This document shows, piece after piece, positions 1-6,252 of a stretch of 7,137 nt of DNA (position 1 is the stretch's first letter; each line of letters begins with the position of its first letter). The notes beneath the pieces are model-generated. The model did no database searches. It saw only the letters and a list, made by a program, of their open reading frames with translations, and had not been told where the DNA came from. The DNA is from Pseudomonadota bacterium (lineage in GTDB: Bacteria; Pseudomonadota; Alphaproteobacteria; Sphingomonadales; Sphingomonadaceae): contig JAEXAY010000011.1 in assembly GCA_023457895.1 (NCBI GenBank), forward strand, positions 1 to 7,137, in the 5' to 3' direction. Made by a program: the position numbers and the translations under genes.

Positions 1-639
1 CGGCAGTTGCGGAAACTCCTGGAATCGATTGCCGGGAGCTCGAGGCATCTCTTTCTAATCCTTGATGAGGCGCAGTCGATGGATGAAAGAGCGATGAAGA
101 TATTCAAATCGATCACGAACGGATTGATCAGCCGAGGCATTGGTGTCACAACGATCCTGTTCGGCCAGAGCGAGCTTGTGAAACAACTTCAGGTTGTCGC
201 GACGGTGTACCGGTCCGATCTCCATATACGGTTTGCAAAAAACATAGTTCGAATGGATGGAATCAGAGATAGTTCGGACATGAAGGATTTCCTGATGGGT
301 CTCGATTGCGACAGCGAGTGGCCACTTGGTTCCGGTTTAACCTATGCCCAGTTCTTGTTTCCTGTTGCATATGCGAACGGCTTCAGGTTCGCCAACACGG
401 CCGTGTCGTTCTTCAACGCTTTTGGTGACGTGTCTCCTCTTCGCCCACTTGAAAGTGGTATTGCTATGGAGTACGTGGCGAAGGCGCTCGCAAAGCTATG
501 CAAGATGAAGAAGGGGGACGATGATTCGAGTCTTGTCTTCACCGACGACGAAATGACTGGTGCGGTGCGATCGGTTGGTTACGGAAACCGCATGTCGGTG
601 CGGGACATCAATCAGCCCTCGACAGAGGGAAGCGAATAG
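1..639 (+). CDS. tniB: TniB/TnsC-type AAA+ ATPase of a Tn7/Tn5053-like transposon (5' partial)
   Basis: The reading frame is open from the first base, so the true start and the Walker A loop lie left of the window; about 212 C-terminal residues remain. Near the start is a Walker B strand LFLILDEAQSM, with the DEAQ signature typical of TniB/TnsC ATPases. It is followed by a sensor-1-like strand TTILFGQSEL and the segment YRSDLHIRF, as is usual in this family. In Tn7- and Tn5053-type elements this ATPase links the target-selecting protein (TniQ/TnsD) to the DDE transposase and gives target immunity. The C-terminal part (about residues 110-210) is not one I can assign to a domain. The stop is 2 nt before tniQ, so the two are almost certainly co-transcribed. 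The call rests on motifs and on the neighbour; whether it is closer to TniB or TnsC cannot be told without the N-terminus. Confidence 0.85.
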   Translation, partial: RQLRKLLESIAGSSRHLFLILDEAQSMDERAMKIFKSITNGLISRGIGVTTILFGQSELVKQLQVVATVYRSDLHIRFAKNIVRMDGIRDSSDMKDFLMGLDCDSEWPLGSGLTYAQFLFPVAYANGFRFANTAVSFFNAFGDVSPLRPLESGIAMEYVAKALAKLCKMKKGDDDSSLVFTDDEMTGAVRSVGYGNRMSVRDINQPSTEGSE

Positions 640-641
640 AA

Positions 642-1958
642 ATGATCGCATGGCCGAGCCATCTTCTCTCAAAGCATGATTCGCCCCAATCGATTATATC
701 GAAGATCGCATATTTCAATGAGGCAACACCGTTCGAGTTCTTTCAACGATTCTATGGAATGCCCTCCTGCAGTGCGTCAGTTTCGCCCAGCGTGAGGTCT
801 TGGCGCGACGTCTCTTGGATAACGCACTTGACTTGGCGTGGACAGAAGGAAGAGCCTCAGCTGGACGGACTCGGGCTCAAGCAGCTACTTCTGGCCTCGA
901 CCATTCGCGAGCCCGCGCTAGCAATGTCTTCGTCATATGGCGTTTTCAAGTACTGCGAGTCTTGTGTTAAGGGCGGATTTCACTCCTATATCCATCAGTA
1001 CAAATTTCTTGAGCGTTGTCCACTACACGACGCTCCTTTACGTTCGGGCTGCATCAGCTGCGGTGCTTCAATCCACTTCGCAATTGTACCTAGAGAGAAG
1101 GGTTTCTGGTGTGGGCGTTGTGAGTGGGATGATCATTGTGGCTGGAGGCGACAAGAAGAGTTCTGCCGAATCTTGACGGAAGCACACGCGCTCGTTGAAA
1201 GCTGCCCAAATCTTGTGATTCCTGACGGTTCTTACGCTTCAACGGATGAGCACGTGATACGAGAGCCTGGCGCCTTGATTCCTTGGCTTCGACCAGACAA
1301 GGCGCATGCCATTTCGAAGCGGTTCTACACTCCGGAGCCCTATGGAATGAGCTTACATACTTACCACAGCACTGACGGCTCGCTCCTGCATCTTGTTCCC
1401 AGGCGTGGTGCCAAGAATCAGTTGGAGTTTTCTCTCGACGTGCTCGAACTTGTTGAAGAGGAAGCCAGGAAGTTCATCCGTGAGTTCTCATATGAACACC
1501 CGTGTCTGGGGCGAGCCATGGCTGAACTGATGGTCGTCGATCAACGGTCAGGACGCACATCGGTAATTGGAAGTTCGACCAATTGTCCAATTGCAGCTGG
1601 CTATGCGGCGTGGTTCAGAGGAGCGGGCGAGATAGTCGAGGCTCTGGGATCGAATCGCCTTGGAGATGGCTATTCGCAGCTCGACGGCATTCTCTTGGAT
1701 CTCGGCATCTCTCTACGAACCGAACTACATCGCTGCGCCTACGCAGCAATGCGTGCCCGCTGGTTAAATCCTAAGAAATACTTGTGTGAAGTGCCCGTCT
1801 TCGAAGAGATCTGGCGACTAAATGGAATCTCAATCCAACCATCATCGTCCACCTCGATTCGTCCACGCCTAGAATATGGGGATCTATTCAAGGAGCAGCC
1901 ATGCATCGTCGAACATGGGATTCGAGCCAGGGTGCCGTGCGCCCCACGCGAATCATGA
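642..1958 (+). CDS. tniQ: TniQ/TnsD family target-selection protein
   Basis: This 438-residue protein begins with the TniQ-like segment HDSPQSIISKIAYFNEATPFEFF. It then carries a zinc-binding region: C105xxC108, a histidine-rich stretch (H114, H118), CPLH (C126, H129), C137xxC140 and C157xxC160. The order CxxC...CxxH...L...CxxC is the hallmark of TniQ/TnsD proteins, which bind the target DNA (or an RNA-guided effector in CAST elements) and recruit the AAA+ ATPase. The length is intermediate between short TniQ (about 400) and long TnsD (about 500). The ATG at 642 is preceded by AGAGGGA (624-630), a good ribosome binding site inside the end of the ATPase gene. The stop overlaps the next gene by ATGA. 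The C-terminal half (about residues 180-438) shows no motif I can name and may hold site-specific DNA recognition. No Cas gene is visible, so guide-RNA targeting is not suggested by this window. Confidence 0.9.
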   Translation: MIAWPSHLLSKHDSPQSIISKIAYFNEATPFEFFQRFYGMPSCSASVSPSVRSWRDVSWITHLTWRGQKEEPQLDGLGLKQLLLASTIREPALAMSSSYGVFKYCESCVKGGFHSYIHQYKFLERCPLHDAPLRSGCISCGASIHFAIVPREKGFWCGRCEWDDHCGWRRQEEFCRILTEAHALVESCPNLVIPDGSYASTDEHVIREPGALIPWLRPDKAHAISKRFYTPEPYGMSLHTYHSTDGSLLHLVPRRGAKNQLEFSLDVLELVEEEARKFIREFSYEHPCLGRAMAELMVVDQRSGRTSVIGSSTNCPIAAGYAAWFRGAGEIVEALGSNRLGDGYSQLDGILLDLGISLRTELHRCAYAAMRARWLNPKKYLCEVPVFEEIWRLNGISIQPSSSTSIRPRLEYGDLFKEQPCIVEHGIRARVPCAPRES

Positions 1959-2221
1959 GCCGTGAGTCCGTTCACCTGAGCGATCTGGAGGCACTCGTTT
2001 TGCTCTCAGAGCACCGTTCACTCCGGGAGATTGGACGCATTCACGGAAGAACTCCATCGTCAGTCGGAAAGGCGCTGAAGAGAGCTGAGAAGAGTCTTGG
2101 CGTTCGACTGACCGAACGACGGGAAGGTGCGCTAAAGCTGACTGATACAGGTCTACGTATTGCGTCTTCGGCCCGCCTGATCTTGGTGTCGTGGAACAAG
2201 CTGAAGGTTCATGGTGTTTAG
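1955..2221 (+). CDS. Stand-alone LysR-type winged helix-turn-helix protein, coupled to tniQ
   Basis: The 88-residue product is little more than a DNA-binding domain. Helices HLSDLEALVLLSEHRSLREIGRIH and TPSSVGKALKRAEKSLG are followed by the wing RLTERREGALKLTDTG, closely resembling the N-terminal HTH of LysR-type regulators. The roughly 200-residue effector domain of that family is absent, and the frame closes with TAG rather than running into a broken remainder. I place the start at the ATG at 1955, which overlaps the tniQ stop (ATGA). There is no ribosome binding site before it, which fits translational coupling. The same frame is open upstream to an ATG at 1901, which would add 18 unrelated residues. 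Its position as third gene of a transposition operon suggests a role in regulating the operon or binding element or target DNA; this is inference. It could also be a truncated LysR relic, but the clean overlap argues against that. Confidence 0.75.
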   Translation: MSRESVHLSDLEALVLLSEHRSLREIGRIHGRTPSSVGKALKRAEKSLGVRLTERREGALKLTDTGLRIASSARLILVSWNKLKVHGV

Positions 2222-2224
2222 CTG

Positions 2225-2827
2225 CTATCTATGCCAGTTGAACCATGCTTGCATTAGTGCCTGAGCAGTCGGCCCCAGTGTGTCAAATCCGATACCAAGT
2301 CGTGTTGTTTGTGTTGCAAAGACGATTTCCGAAGTGCTGTACTTTCGAGTATATACGGCGGCGTTAAATGCCGGTATACCTTGATCAGGTGACGCCCTCA
2401 GGGCTTGCACTATTGCATTGTACTCAAGGACTTCATTGGCTCCTTTGTCGCAGTCGGCGCAAGTTGCAACGATTTCCATTGCGATCCTCCGCGCTGCAAA
2501 GGAGGGAATAGTACTGAGCGACTCGATGAATCTTCGACTCATCTGTGAGCCGTGAGCGTTCTTGATCTGTAGTACTGCCGTTCTAGTAAGGCTGCTCACT
2601 AGCGCAATCCACAAGTGAACCTGAAACTCCAAGTTCGCCGGGCCTGGTGTGTTCTGGGTCAGTGTATCGGCGCGTGAAGCTTCGCCTGCAATGCTGATTG
2701 CCGTTGCGAGCGAGGAGTCGGGTGCAATGCTTCTATCTGACCGAGAAGCCGCATTGCACGCTGAGGCGTATGCACTCCACTGGTCCGGGAAGCGGTCGTG
2801 GAGTCGCTCGATATCATTCTGATTCAC
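2225..2827 (-). CDS. Hypothetical protein, second gene of a convergent two-gene unit
   Basis: The protein has 200 residues and belongs to no family I recognise. The sequence starts MNQNDIERLHDRFPDQWSAY and looks mostly helical and soluble, with no signal peptide or clear membrane segment. Two cysteines lie in the short motif ATCADCDKG (about residues 122-130), which is not enough for a metal site by itself. The start is GTG at 2827, overlapping the stop of the upstream gene by GTGA, so the two are probably translated together and may act as partners. The stop lies only 3 nt from the end of the LysR-like gene on the other strand, with no terminator between them, so convergent transcripts would overlap. 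It shares the AT-richer composition of the transposition genes, suggesting it travels with them as cargo. The small gap and intact frame argue that it is a real gene. Confidence 0.7.
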   Translation of the reverse strand: MNQNDIERLHDRFPDQWSAYASACNAASRSDRSIAPDSSLATAISIAGEASRADTLTQNTPGPANLEFQVHLWIALVSSLTRTAVLQIKNAHGSQMSRRFIESLSTIPSFAARRIAMEIVATCADCDKGANEVLEYNAIVQALRASPDQGIPAFNAAVYTRKYSTSEIVFATQTTRLGIGFDTLGPTAQALMQAWFNWHR

Positions 2828-3618
2828 GGCGGATCTCCAGGCGACTGTTGATTCGTTTTGCTTGCAGACGTGCTGCCGATCGTGAGTTCACGAAGAGTAG
2901 GCGGAACCCTCCAGAATTGTTCCCTGAGATCGGTTGCTACAGTCGAGAAGTTTCGTGTTAGTGCGGACTCCTCCTGTAGATAGTGGGGAGAGAAGCTCAG
3001 TTTTTCGTTTGGTGAGAACTTCGCGTAGGTCAGTCTTCGTTGCAACTCGTGGTTGAGCGTTCGCTGCAGGAGACGCCGGTCCCCCGGATGCTTGAGTGAG
3101 GCAGATGCCATGGCACGGACTGCAGCCCATATTGCATAGCGCCATTGTCCCAGCGAGTAGAGGTGAATCGAGTAGGGATGAACCGGAAGCGATTCGATAG
3201 GATCTAGTGCGAAGTCATGCCACTCGAGCTGGTTCTTGAGATAGGCGATTGCTTCGGCATGGATGAGGTCTTTCCAGAGGGAGAGCCAGATCGAGTGATG
3301 GGCAAAGTCCTGCGAAGTCTCACGGACGTTTTTCTCCAGCAAGGCTGGTAGCGTTTCGATCGGTAAGCACCAGATGTAGCGCCAATTGTTGGCTGTGATG
3401 CTGTCGCGAGGTGACCCTAGTTTGACGTGTGCTTCAGTTTCGATTACGCCAAGGGCTTCGAGAACGTTGAGCACGTATCCGGTAGCCGCACTTGTGGGTG
3501 CTATCGGTGAACCCGTGGCTGATGAGTCCAGAATCGAGAGCGTGAACAAGGCGGCGCGGGGCCCGAGTTGATCTATGTCCTCGATTCGAGCTCCTGCCGT
3601 GACGATGTTCTGTGCCAT
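2824..3618 (-). CDS. Hypothetical protein with possible winged-helix N-terminus, first gene of the convergent unit
   Basis: The 264-residue product matches no family I can name. Residues 20-66 (helical ALFTLSILD, then SAATGYVLNVLEALGVIETE) could form a winged-helix-like fold, with YVLNVLEALGVI in the recognition-helix position; this is a weak, eye-based guess. The middle is rich in Trp and His (HHSIWLSLWKDLIH at 107-120, LEWHDF at 131-136). Residues 153-200 (LYSLGQWRYAIWAAVRAM, then RTLNHELQRRL) look like amphipathic helices. The tail (from about 247) is Ser/Gln/Pro-rich and likely disordered. No transmembrane segment is convincing. The start is ATG at 3618, with only a weak GGAT upstream. 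It overlaps the next gene by GTGA, forming an operon that faces the transposition genes. A DNA-binding subunit of a cargo system is possible, but function is unknown. Confidence 0.7.
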   Translation of the reverse strand: MAQNIVTAGARIEDIDQLGPRAALFTLSILDSSATGSPIAPTSAATGYVLNVLEALGVIETEAHVKLGSPRDSITANNWRYIWCLPIETLPALLEKNVRETSQDFAHHSIWLSLWKDLIHAEAIAYLKNQLEWHDFALDPIESLPVHPYSIHLYSLGQWRYAIWAAVRAMASASLKHPGDRRLLQRTLNHELQRRLTYAKFSPNEKLSFSPHYLQEESALTRNFSTVATDLREQFWRVPPTLRELTIGSTSASKTNQQSPGDPP

Positions 3619-3655
3619 GCGTGGATCCGAGCTGGGGTGCGCGCAGAGTGCGCTA

Positions 3656-3685
3656 TTGCGGCTAGCACTAAGAGTAACTTAGTAT
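3656..3685 (+). promoter_or_regulatory. Candidate promoter with overlapping palindromic operator
   Basis: The spacer between the divergent genes at 3618 (-) and 3719 (+) holds the perfect dyad ACTAAG-N5-CTTAGT (3667-3683). It overlaps a possible sigma70-like promoter, TTGCGG (3656-3661), 18 nt, TAGTAT (3680-3685). A regulator bound to the dyad would cover the spacer and the -10 box. The nearby XRE-family protein is the obvious candidate, by autoregulation. The dyad is seen directly; the promoter and the regulator are inference, and both boxes match the consensus only in part. Confidence 0.4.
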
Positions 3686-3718
3686 CAATGCGCCGGTCAC
3701 CTAGCCATCCTTAAGGCG

Positions 3719-4069
3719 ATGCCTTGTGGGGTGGATGTGATCAAGAAAGCGCCGAAAACGACCGTTTTCGCCATTCGTTTGGCGCAGGCCCGTGAAAGAG
3801 CCGGACTGACCCAGGCGAAGCTGGGAGTTGTGGCCGGACTGGACCCGAGTGTGGCCTCCACAAGAATCAATCAGTACGAGCGCGGCAAGCATGAGCCGCA
3901 GATTGCGACAGCCAAGCGTTTAGCTGAGGCCCTCAATGTGCCCGCTGCGTTTCTGTACACCGACGACGATCTGCTAGCGAGTCTGCTGCTGCGTTGGGTC
4001 GATCTCAGCGACTCAGAGAGACGGGCGGTTCTGGCAGCTGCAGGCGCGTTCGCCCCTCGGGCGGACTAA
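3719..4069 (+). CDS. XRE-family helix-turn-helix transcriptional regulator
   Basis: The 116-residue protein contains a Cro/CI-type HTH at about residues 16-80: FAIRLAQARERAGLTQAKLG, a turn at VAGLDPSVAS, then INQYERGKHEPQIATAKRLAEALNVPAAFLY, the usual XRE ending. The C-terminal helix (about 84-112, DDLLASLLLRWVDLSDSERRAVLAAAGAF) probably serves dimerisation. It would act as a DNA-binding repressor or activator. The start is uncertain: the ATG at 3719 has AAGG only 2 nt away. A GTG at 3737, giving a protein that begins with a Lys-rich IKKAPKTTVF segment, is an alternative and looks natural for the family. Its base composition is richer in GC than the two - strand genes to its left, so it more likely belongs to the right-hand DNA. 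The palindrome 36 nt before the start may be its operator. Confidence 0.85.
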   Translation: MPCGVDVIKKAPKTTVFAIRLAQARERAGLTQAKLGVVAGLDPSVASTRINQYERGKHEPQIATAKRLAEALNVPAAFLYTDDDLLASLLLRWVDLSDSERRAVLAAAGAFAPRAD

Positions 4070-4184
4070 CCTCAGCTGCTTAGGCGGCGTGACCGTCCGG
4101 TCGCCCTAGGTTGCCGTCCGATGGCACCATGGGGCCACGCTTTAGGACGTGGGAGAGGTAGTGTCCTAACGCACCGATCTAGGG
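4070..4184. other. Intergenic spacer without a supported gene
   Basis: This stretch follows the XRE gene. It holds a small hairpin GACC-GTCC-GGTC (4091-4102) with flanking GGC/GCC that could extend it. The hairpin lacks a T run, so it is at best a weak terminator. Further along is the inverted repeat at 4142-4169. TAGG or its complement CCTA recurs at 4081, 4107 (inside CCTAGG), 4143, 4165 and 4180. No convincing coding frame is present. Confidence 0.6.
4142..4169. repeat. Perfect 7-bp inverted repeat TTAGGAC-N14-GTCCTAA
   Basis: The arms are TTAGGAC (4142-4148) and GTCCTAA (4163-4169), separated by 14 nt, with no mismatch. The centre-to-centre distance of 21 bp is two helical turns, as expected for a dimeric DNA-binding protein. 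The right arm ends exactly where the truncated membrane-protein frame opens (the TAA at 4167-4169). It could be an operator, or a scar or end of a lost mobile element; the sequence does not decide between these. Confidence 0.55.
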
Positions 4185-4638
4185 AATTTCATCATCCTGT
4201 TGCTGGTGGCCGGCGTGGCCAGGGTATTCCTGAGCAACTGGGCAGGCCGGACGGTGCTTTATCTGGGCATGGTGGGCATGATGCTCGGCTTGGTGTTCCG
4301 TCTCGCCAAGTCCTCGGGTTGGCTGGACGTACGCGGTGCACGACCTCGCCCGGAGCCGGACCACACTCCCCGGGTGCGTCGCCTGTCCCGCGAAGGCGTG
4401 CCTGCGTTGTTGAGCGCGGTCCTGGCCCGCGAGTTCGGCGACCGTCGAGCGCCTAGTCCTCATGCACAACATCAGCCCGTTCCAGTTGGGGCAGTGGCAA
4501 GGGGACTCCGTGAGTGCCCGTGCACTGGCCGACCGGTTGGGCTACGTGGAAGCGATCGACTTTTTCCTGGATTGGTCGACTCGCGGAAATCAGGCGCGCA
4601 TCGGCAGCGTCGCCACGCCGGCACCGGAGGCCTGCTGA
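4185..4638 (+). pseudogene. Decayed membrane-protein gene, apparently 5'-truncated and frameshifted
   Basis: From about 4185 one frame reads like a membrane protein. A first hydrophobic segment (FIILLLVAGVARVFL) and a second (TVLYLGMVGMMLGLVFRLA) are followed by a charged, Arg/Pro-rich tail reaching LLSAVLAREFG near 4437. The frame is open back only to a TAA at 4167 and has no ATG or GTG before the first segment, just TTG/CTG codons inside it. Near 4437-4441 the coding signal appears to move to another frame: ATVERLVLMHNISPFQLGQW, then ADRLGYVEAIDFFLDWS, closing with TGA at 4636-4638. Both parts have GC-rich third positions. One gene that lost its start and suffered a frameshift is the simplest reading. 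The alternative is a separate 58-residue ORF starting at ATG 4462. I do not recognise the family. Confidence 0.45.
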
Positions 4639-4686
4639 TACGGATCCCCCGGAATCCAAAGCTGCGAAGCGTCGATGACAGACGAT

Positions 4687-4706
4687 CCGCCATGACTGAG
4701 TGGCGG
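4687..4706 (-). terminator. Hairpin downstream of umuC, possible weak terminator
   Basis: CCGCCA (4687-4692) and TGGCGG (4701-4706) form a perfect 6-bp stem with an 8-nt loop. It lies about 50 nt beyond the umuC stop. No T tract follows on either strand, so factor-independent termination is doubtful. I see no gene in the 119 nt from 4639 to 4757. Confidence 0.25.
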
Positions 4707-4757
4707 CATGAAGAGAGCAGGGGATTAGGCCGCATTATCGAGGGTACGCGGTGGCCT

Positions 4758-5999
4758 TCAGCGCACCCGCAGCAAGTCGCTCCTTTTCGTGGTGTAGGAG
4801 GGCGACAAGTGCTCCTGCCGCATGCGCCACTGGGCCGGGGTGCGCCGGTGGGCCGATGCGAATCCCATCGTTCCCCGGCCGAAGCGCCGATTGGCCTGGT
4901 CGAGCACGGCCATGAGGTTCTCCGATCGCGGGTCCACGCCGGCGAAGAGGTCGGCCTGGCGGGTGTCCCCGTGGGTCAGGTCCAGGAGGCCGACCCCGGC
5001 CTTTTTGTAGGCGTAGCCCTTCCGGTACATCGATCGCACCAGGGCCTGGGCCACCGCCAGCACCTCACGCGTGTCGCTGGACGGGGCGATGAGCGGGATG
5101 GCACGGCTGGGGTGGTATTGCCGGGCGCCAGGCTTGAAGGGGTTGGTGTTGAGCCACACCCACACGCCCGAGGCCTGGAGCGATCGGGCGCGAAGCTTCT
5201 CGCAGGCGCGAATGGCGAAGGTGGCCACCGCCTGGCTCACGTCGTCGAAGTCCATGACCTCGCGACCGAAGGAGCGGGACACCACGATCTGCTGCCGGTC
5301 CGGCTCGGTTTCTTCCAGCTGCGCGCAGGCGATGCCTTGCAGCTCGCGCTGCGTGCGAGCCAGCACCACGCCATAGCGAGCCCTGAGGGTGTCGGGGTCG
5401 GCCCGGGCCAGGTCCCCGGCCGTGAGGATGCCTTCGGCGCCCAGCCGGGTCGCCCACTTGCGGCCCACGCCCCAGACATCCTCCACCGCGAAATCGGCCA
5501 GCTGCGCGGCATTGCTGACCTCCTCCACGCCCTCCACCGTCGACTTTGCCCGCTTGTTGCCAAGCTTCGCCAGGGTCTTGGTCGACCCGATGCCCACGCA
5601 ACACGGAATCCCGGTCCACTGGCGGATGCGAGCGCGCGCTTCGGTGGCGACTCGCACCCGCTCGTGCGCAGGGATGCCGTCGAACGACACGAATGATTCG
5701 TCGATGGAGTAGACCTCCACGGCGGGGAACAGGTCGCGCAGGATCGACACCACCCGGCCCGATAGGTCGCCATACAGCACAAAGTTGGCCGAGCGGACCT
5801 TCAGCTGCCGGCGGATCGGGGAGGGCAGCTCATGGAGGGGCTGGCCCATCTTCACGCCCAAGGCCTTCGCCTCATTGCTTCGGGCAATGGCGCACCCATC
5901 GTTGTTCGACAGCACGACCACGGGCTGGCCCAGCAAGGACGGGTCGAACACCCGCTCGCAGGAGGCATAGAAGTTGTTGCCGTCGATCAGGCCGAGCAT
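4758..5999 (-). CDS. umuC: DNA polymerase V catalytic subunit UmuC (Y-family translesion polymerase)
   Basis: The product has 413 residues, close to the 422 of E. coli UmuC, so it is full length. The palm begins with LIDGNNFYASCER, whose D6 is a metal ligand. The second catalytic motif is VYSIDESF with D100 and E101. A helix-hairpin-helix-like segment (VEDVWGVGRKWATRLGAEGI, about 172-191) and the little-finger domain follow. QADLF at 348-352 matches the beta-clamp-binding motif. The C-terminus (RRFGRGTM, then WRMRQEHLSPSYTT) is the DUF4113 tail typical of UmuC. With cleaved UmuD dimers and RecA it copies damaged DNA during the SOS response, at a cost in fidelity. The start is ATG at 5999 with a weak purine stretch before it. 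umuD lies upstream on the same strand but 256 nt away, unlike the usual tight umuDC arrangement. All catalytic residues are present, so it should be active. Confidence 0.95.
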   Translation of the reverse strand: MLGLIDGNNFYASCERVFDPSLLGQPVVVLSNNDGCAIARSNEAKALGVKMGQPLHELPSPIRRQLKVRSANFVLYGDLSGRVVSILRDLFPAVEVYSIDESFVSFDGIPAHERVRVATEARARIRQWTGIPCCVGIGSTKTLAKLGNKRAKSTVEGVEEVSNAAQLADFAVEDVWGVGRKWATRLGAEGILTAGDLARADPDTLRARYGVVLARTQRELQGIACAQLEETEPDRQQIVVSRSFGREVMDFDDVSQAVATFAIRACEKLRARSLQASGVWVWLNTNPFKPGARQYHPSRAIPLIAPSSDTREVLAVAQALVRSMYRKGYAYKKAGVGLLDLTHGDTRQADLFAGVDPRSENLMAVLDQANRRFGRGTMGFASAHRRTPAQWRMRQEHLSPSYTTKRSDLLRVR

Positions 6000-6060
6000 C
6001 GCTTCAATCCGTTTGAGATGCGGGACAGGGTAGGCCTGGCGCTCTCACCGGCCGAGACTG

Positions 6061-6112
6061 CCGGCGTGGCAAGGACTTACAGACCCTGGCGGCGAAGTCC
6101 TACCCACGCCGG
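6061..6112. repeat. Long imperfect inverted repeat (18-nt arms)
   Basis: CCGGCGTGGCAAGGACTT (6061-6078) and AAGTCCTACCCACGCCGG (6095-6112) pair at 16 of 18 positions around a 16-nt loop. The 9-bp outer stem and 6-bp inner stem are perfect; the mismatches sit together between them. The right arm contains GTAGGACTT on the - strand. GTAG also begins the REP-like repeats described in Stenotrophomonas, but the rest does not clearly match that family from memory. Confidence 0.6.
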
Positions 6113-6230
6113 GGCAAAGCCCCATGGCTACGCATTCGCGCGTCGGGAACACTGGCCCTGCGGTTCAGGCCACATGCCCACGCGGATGGGCTGGGAGCAG
6201 TCCTCTCCCCCCCCAGCGCCGATAAGCCTT

Positions 6231-6252
6231 CAACGCCCCTTCGGGGGCGTTG
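6231..6252 (-). terminator. Strong hairpin just after umuD, possible terminator
   Basis: CAACGCCCC (6231-6239) and GGGGCGTTG (6244-6252) form a perfect 9-bp stem closed by TTCG on the + strand (CGAA on the - strand). It begins 3 nt after the umuD stop, the usual place for an intrinsic terminator. The downstream - strand (GAAGGCTTATCGG) lacks a clear T run, so it may instead stabilise the 3' end of the mRNA or limit read-through into umuC. Confidence 0.5.

Noticed and set aside
1901..1954. Upstream extension of the LysR-like protein to ATG 1901
   Set aside because: It adds 18 residues unlike the LysR HTH start and lies wholly inside tniQ; the ATGA overlap at 1955 is the more natural start.
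1..3618. Possible CRISPR-associated transposon
   Set aside because: No Cas gene, repeat array or guide-like repeat is visible near tniQ; the operon passes straight into an HTH gene and convergent unknown genes.
3619..4200. Search for a Tn7-like right end
   Set aside because: No ACA-ending terminal motif with repeated transposase-binding sites was found, and the left end is outside the window, so no end is annotated.
4121..4456. 111-residue + strand frame and 97-residue - strand frame over the membrane-protein remnant
   Set aside because: Low-complexity Gly/Arg/Pro composition; the frame with hydrophobic segments explains the region better.
4200..5696. Long 498-residue + strand frame
   Set aside because: From about 4758 it is antisense to umuC, whose catalytic motifs are intact. 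The protein is Arg/Gly/His-rich with no recognisable motif; only the first part (to about 4437) looks coding and is listed as a pseudogene.
5065..5782. Further long frames overlapping umuC (5065-5619, 5237-5782 on -; 5389-5712, 5546-6016 on +)
   Set aside because: Arg/Ala/Gly-rich shadows caused by high GC in the codons of umuC; no motif and no start signals.
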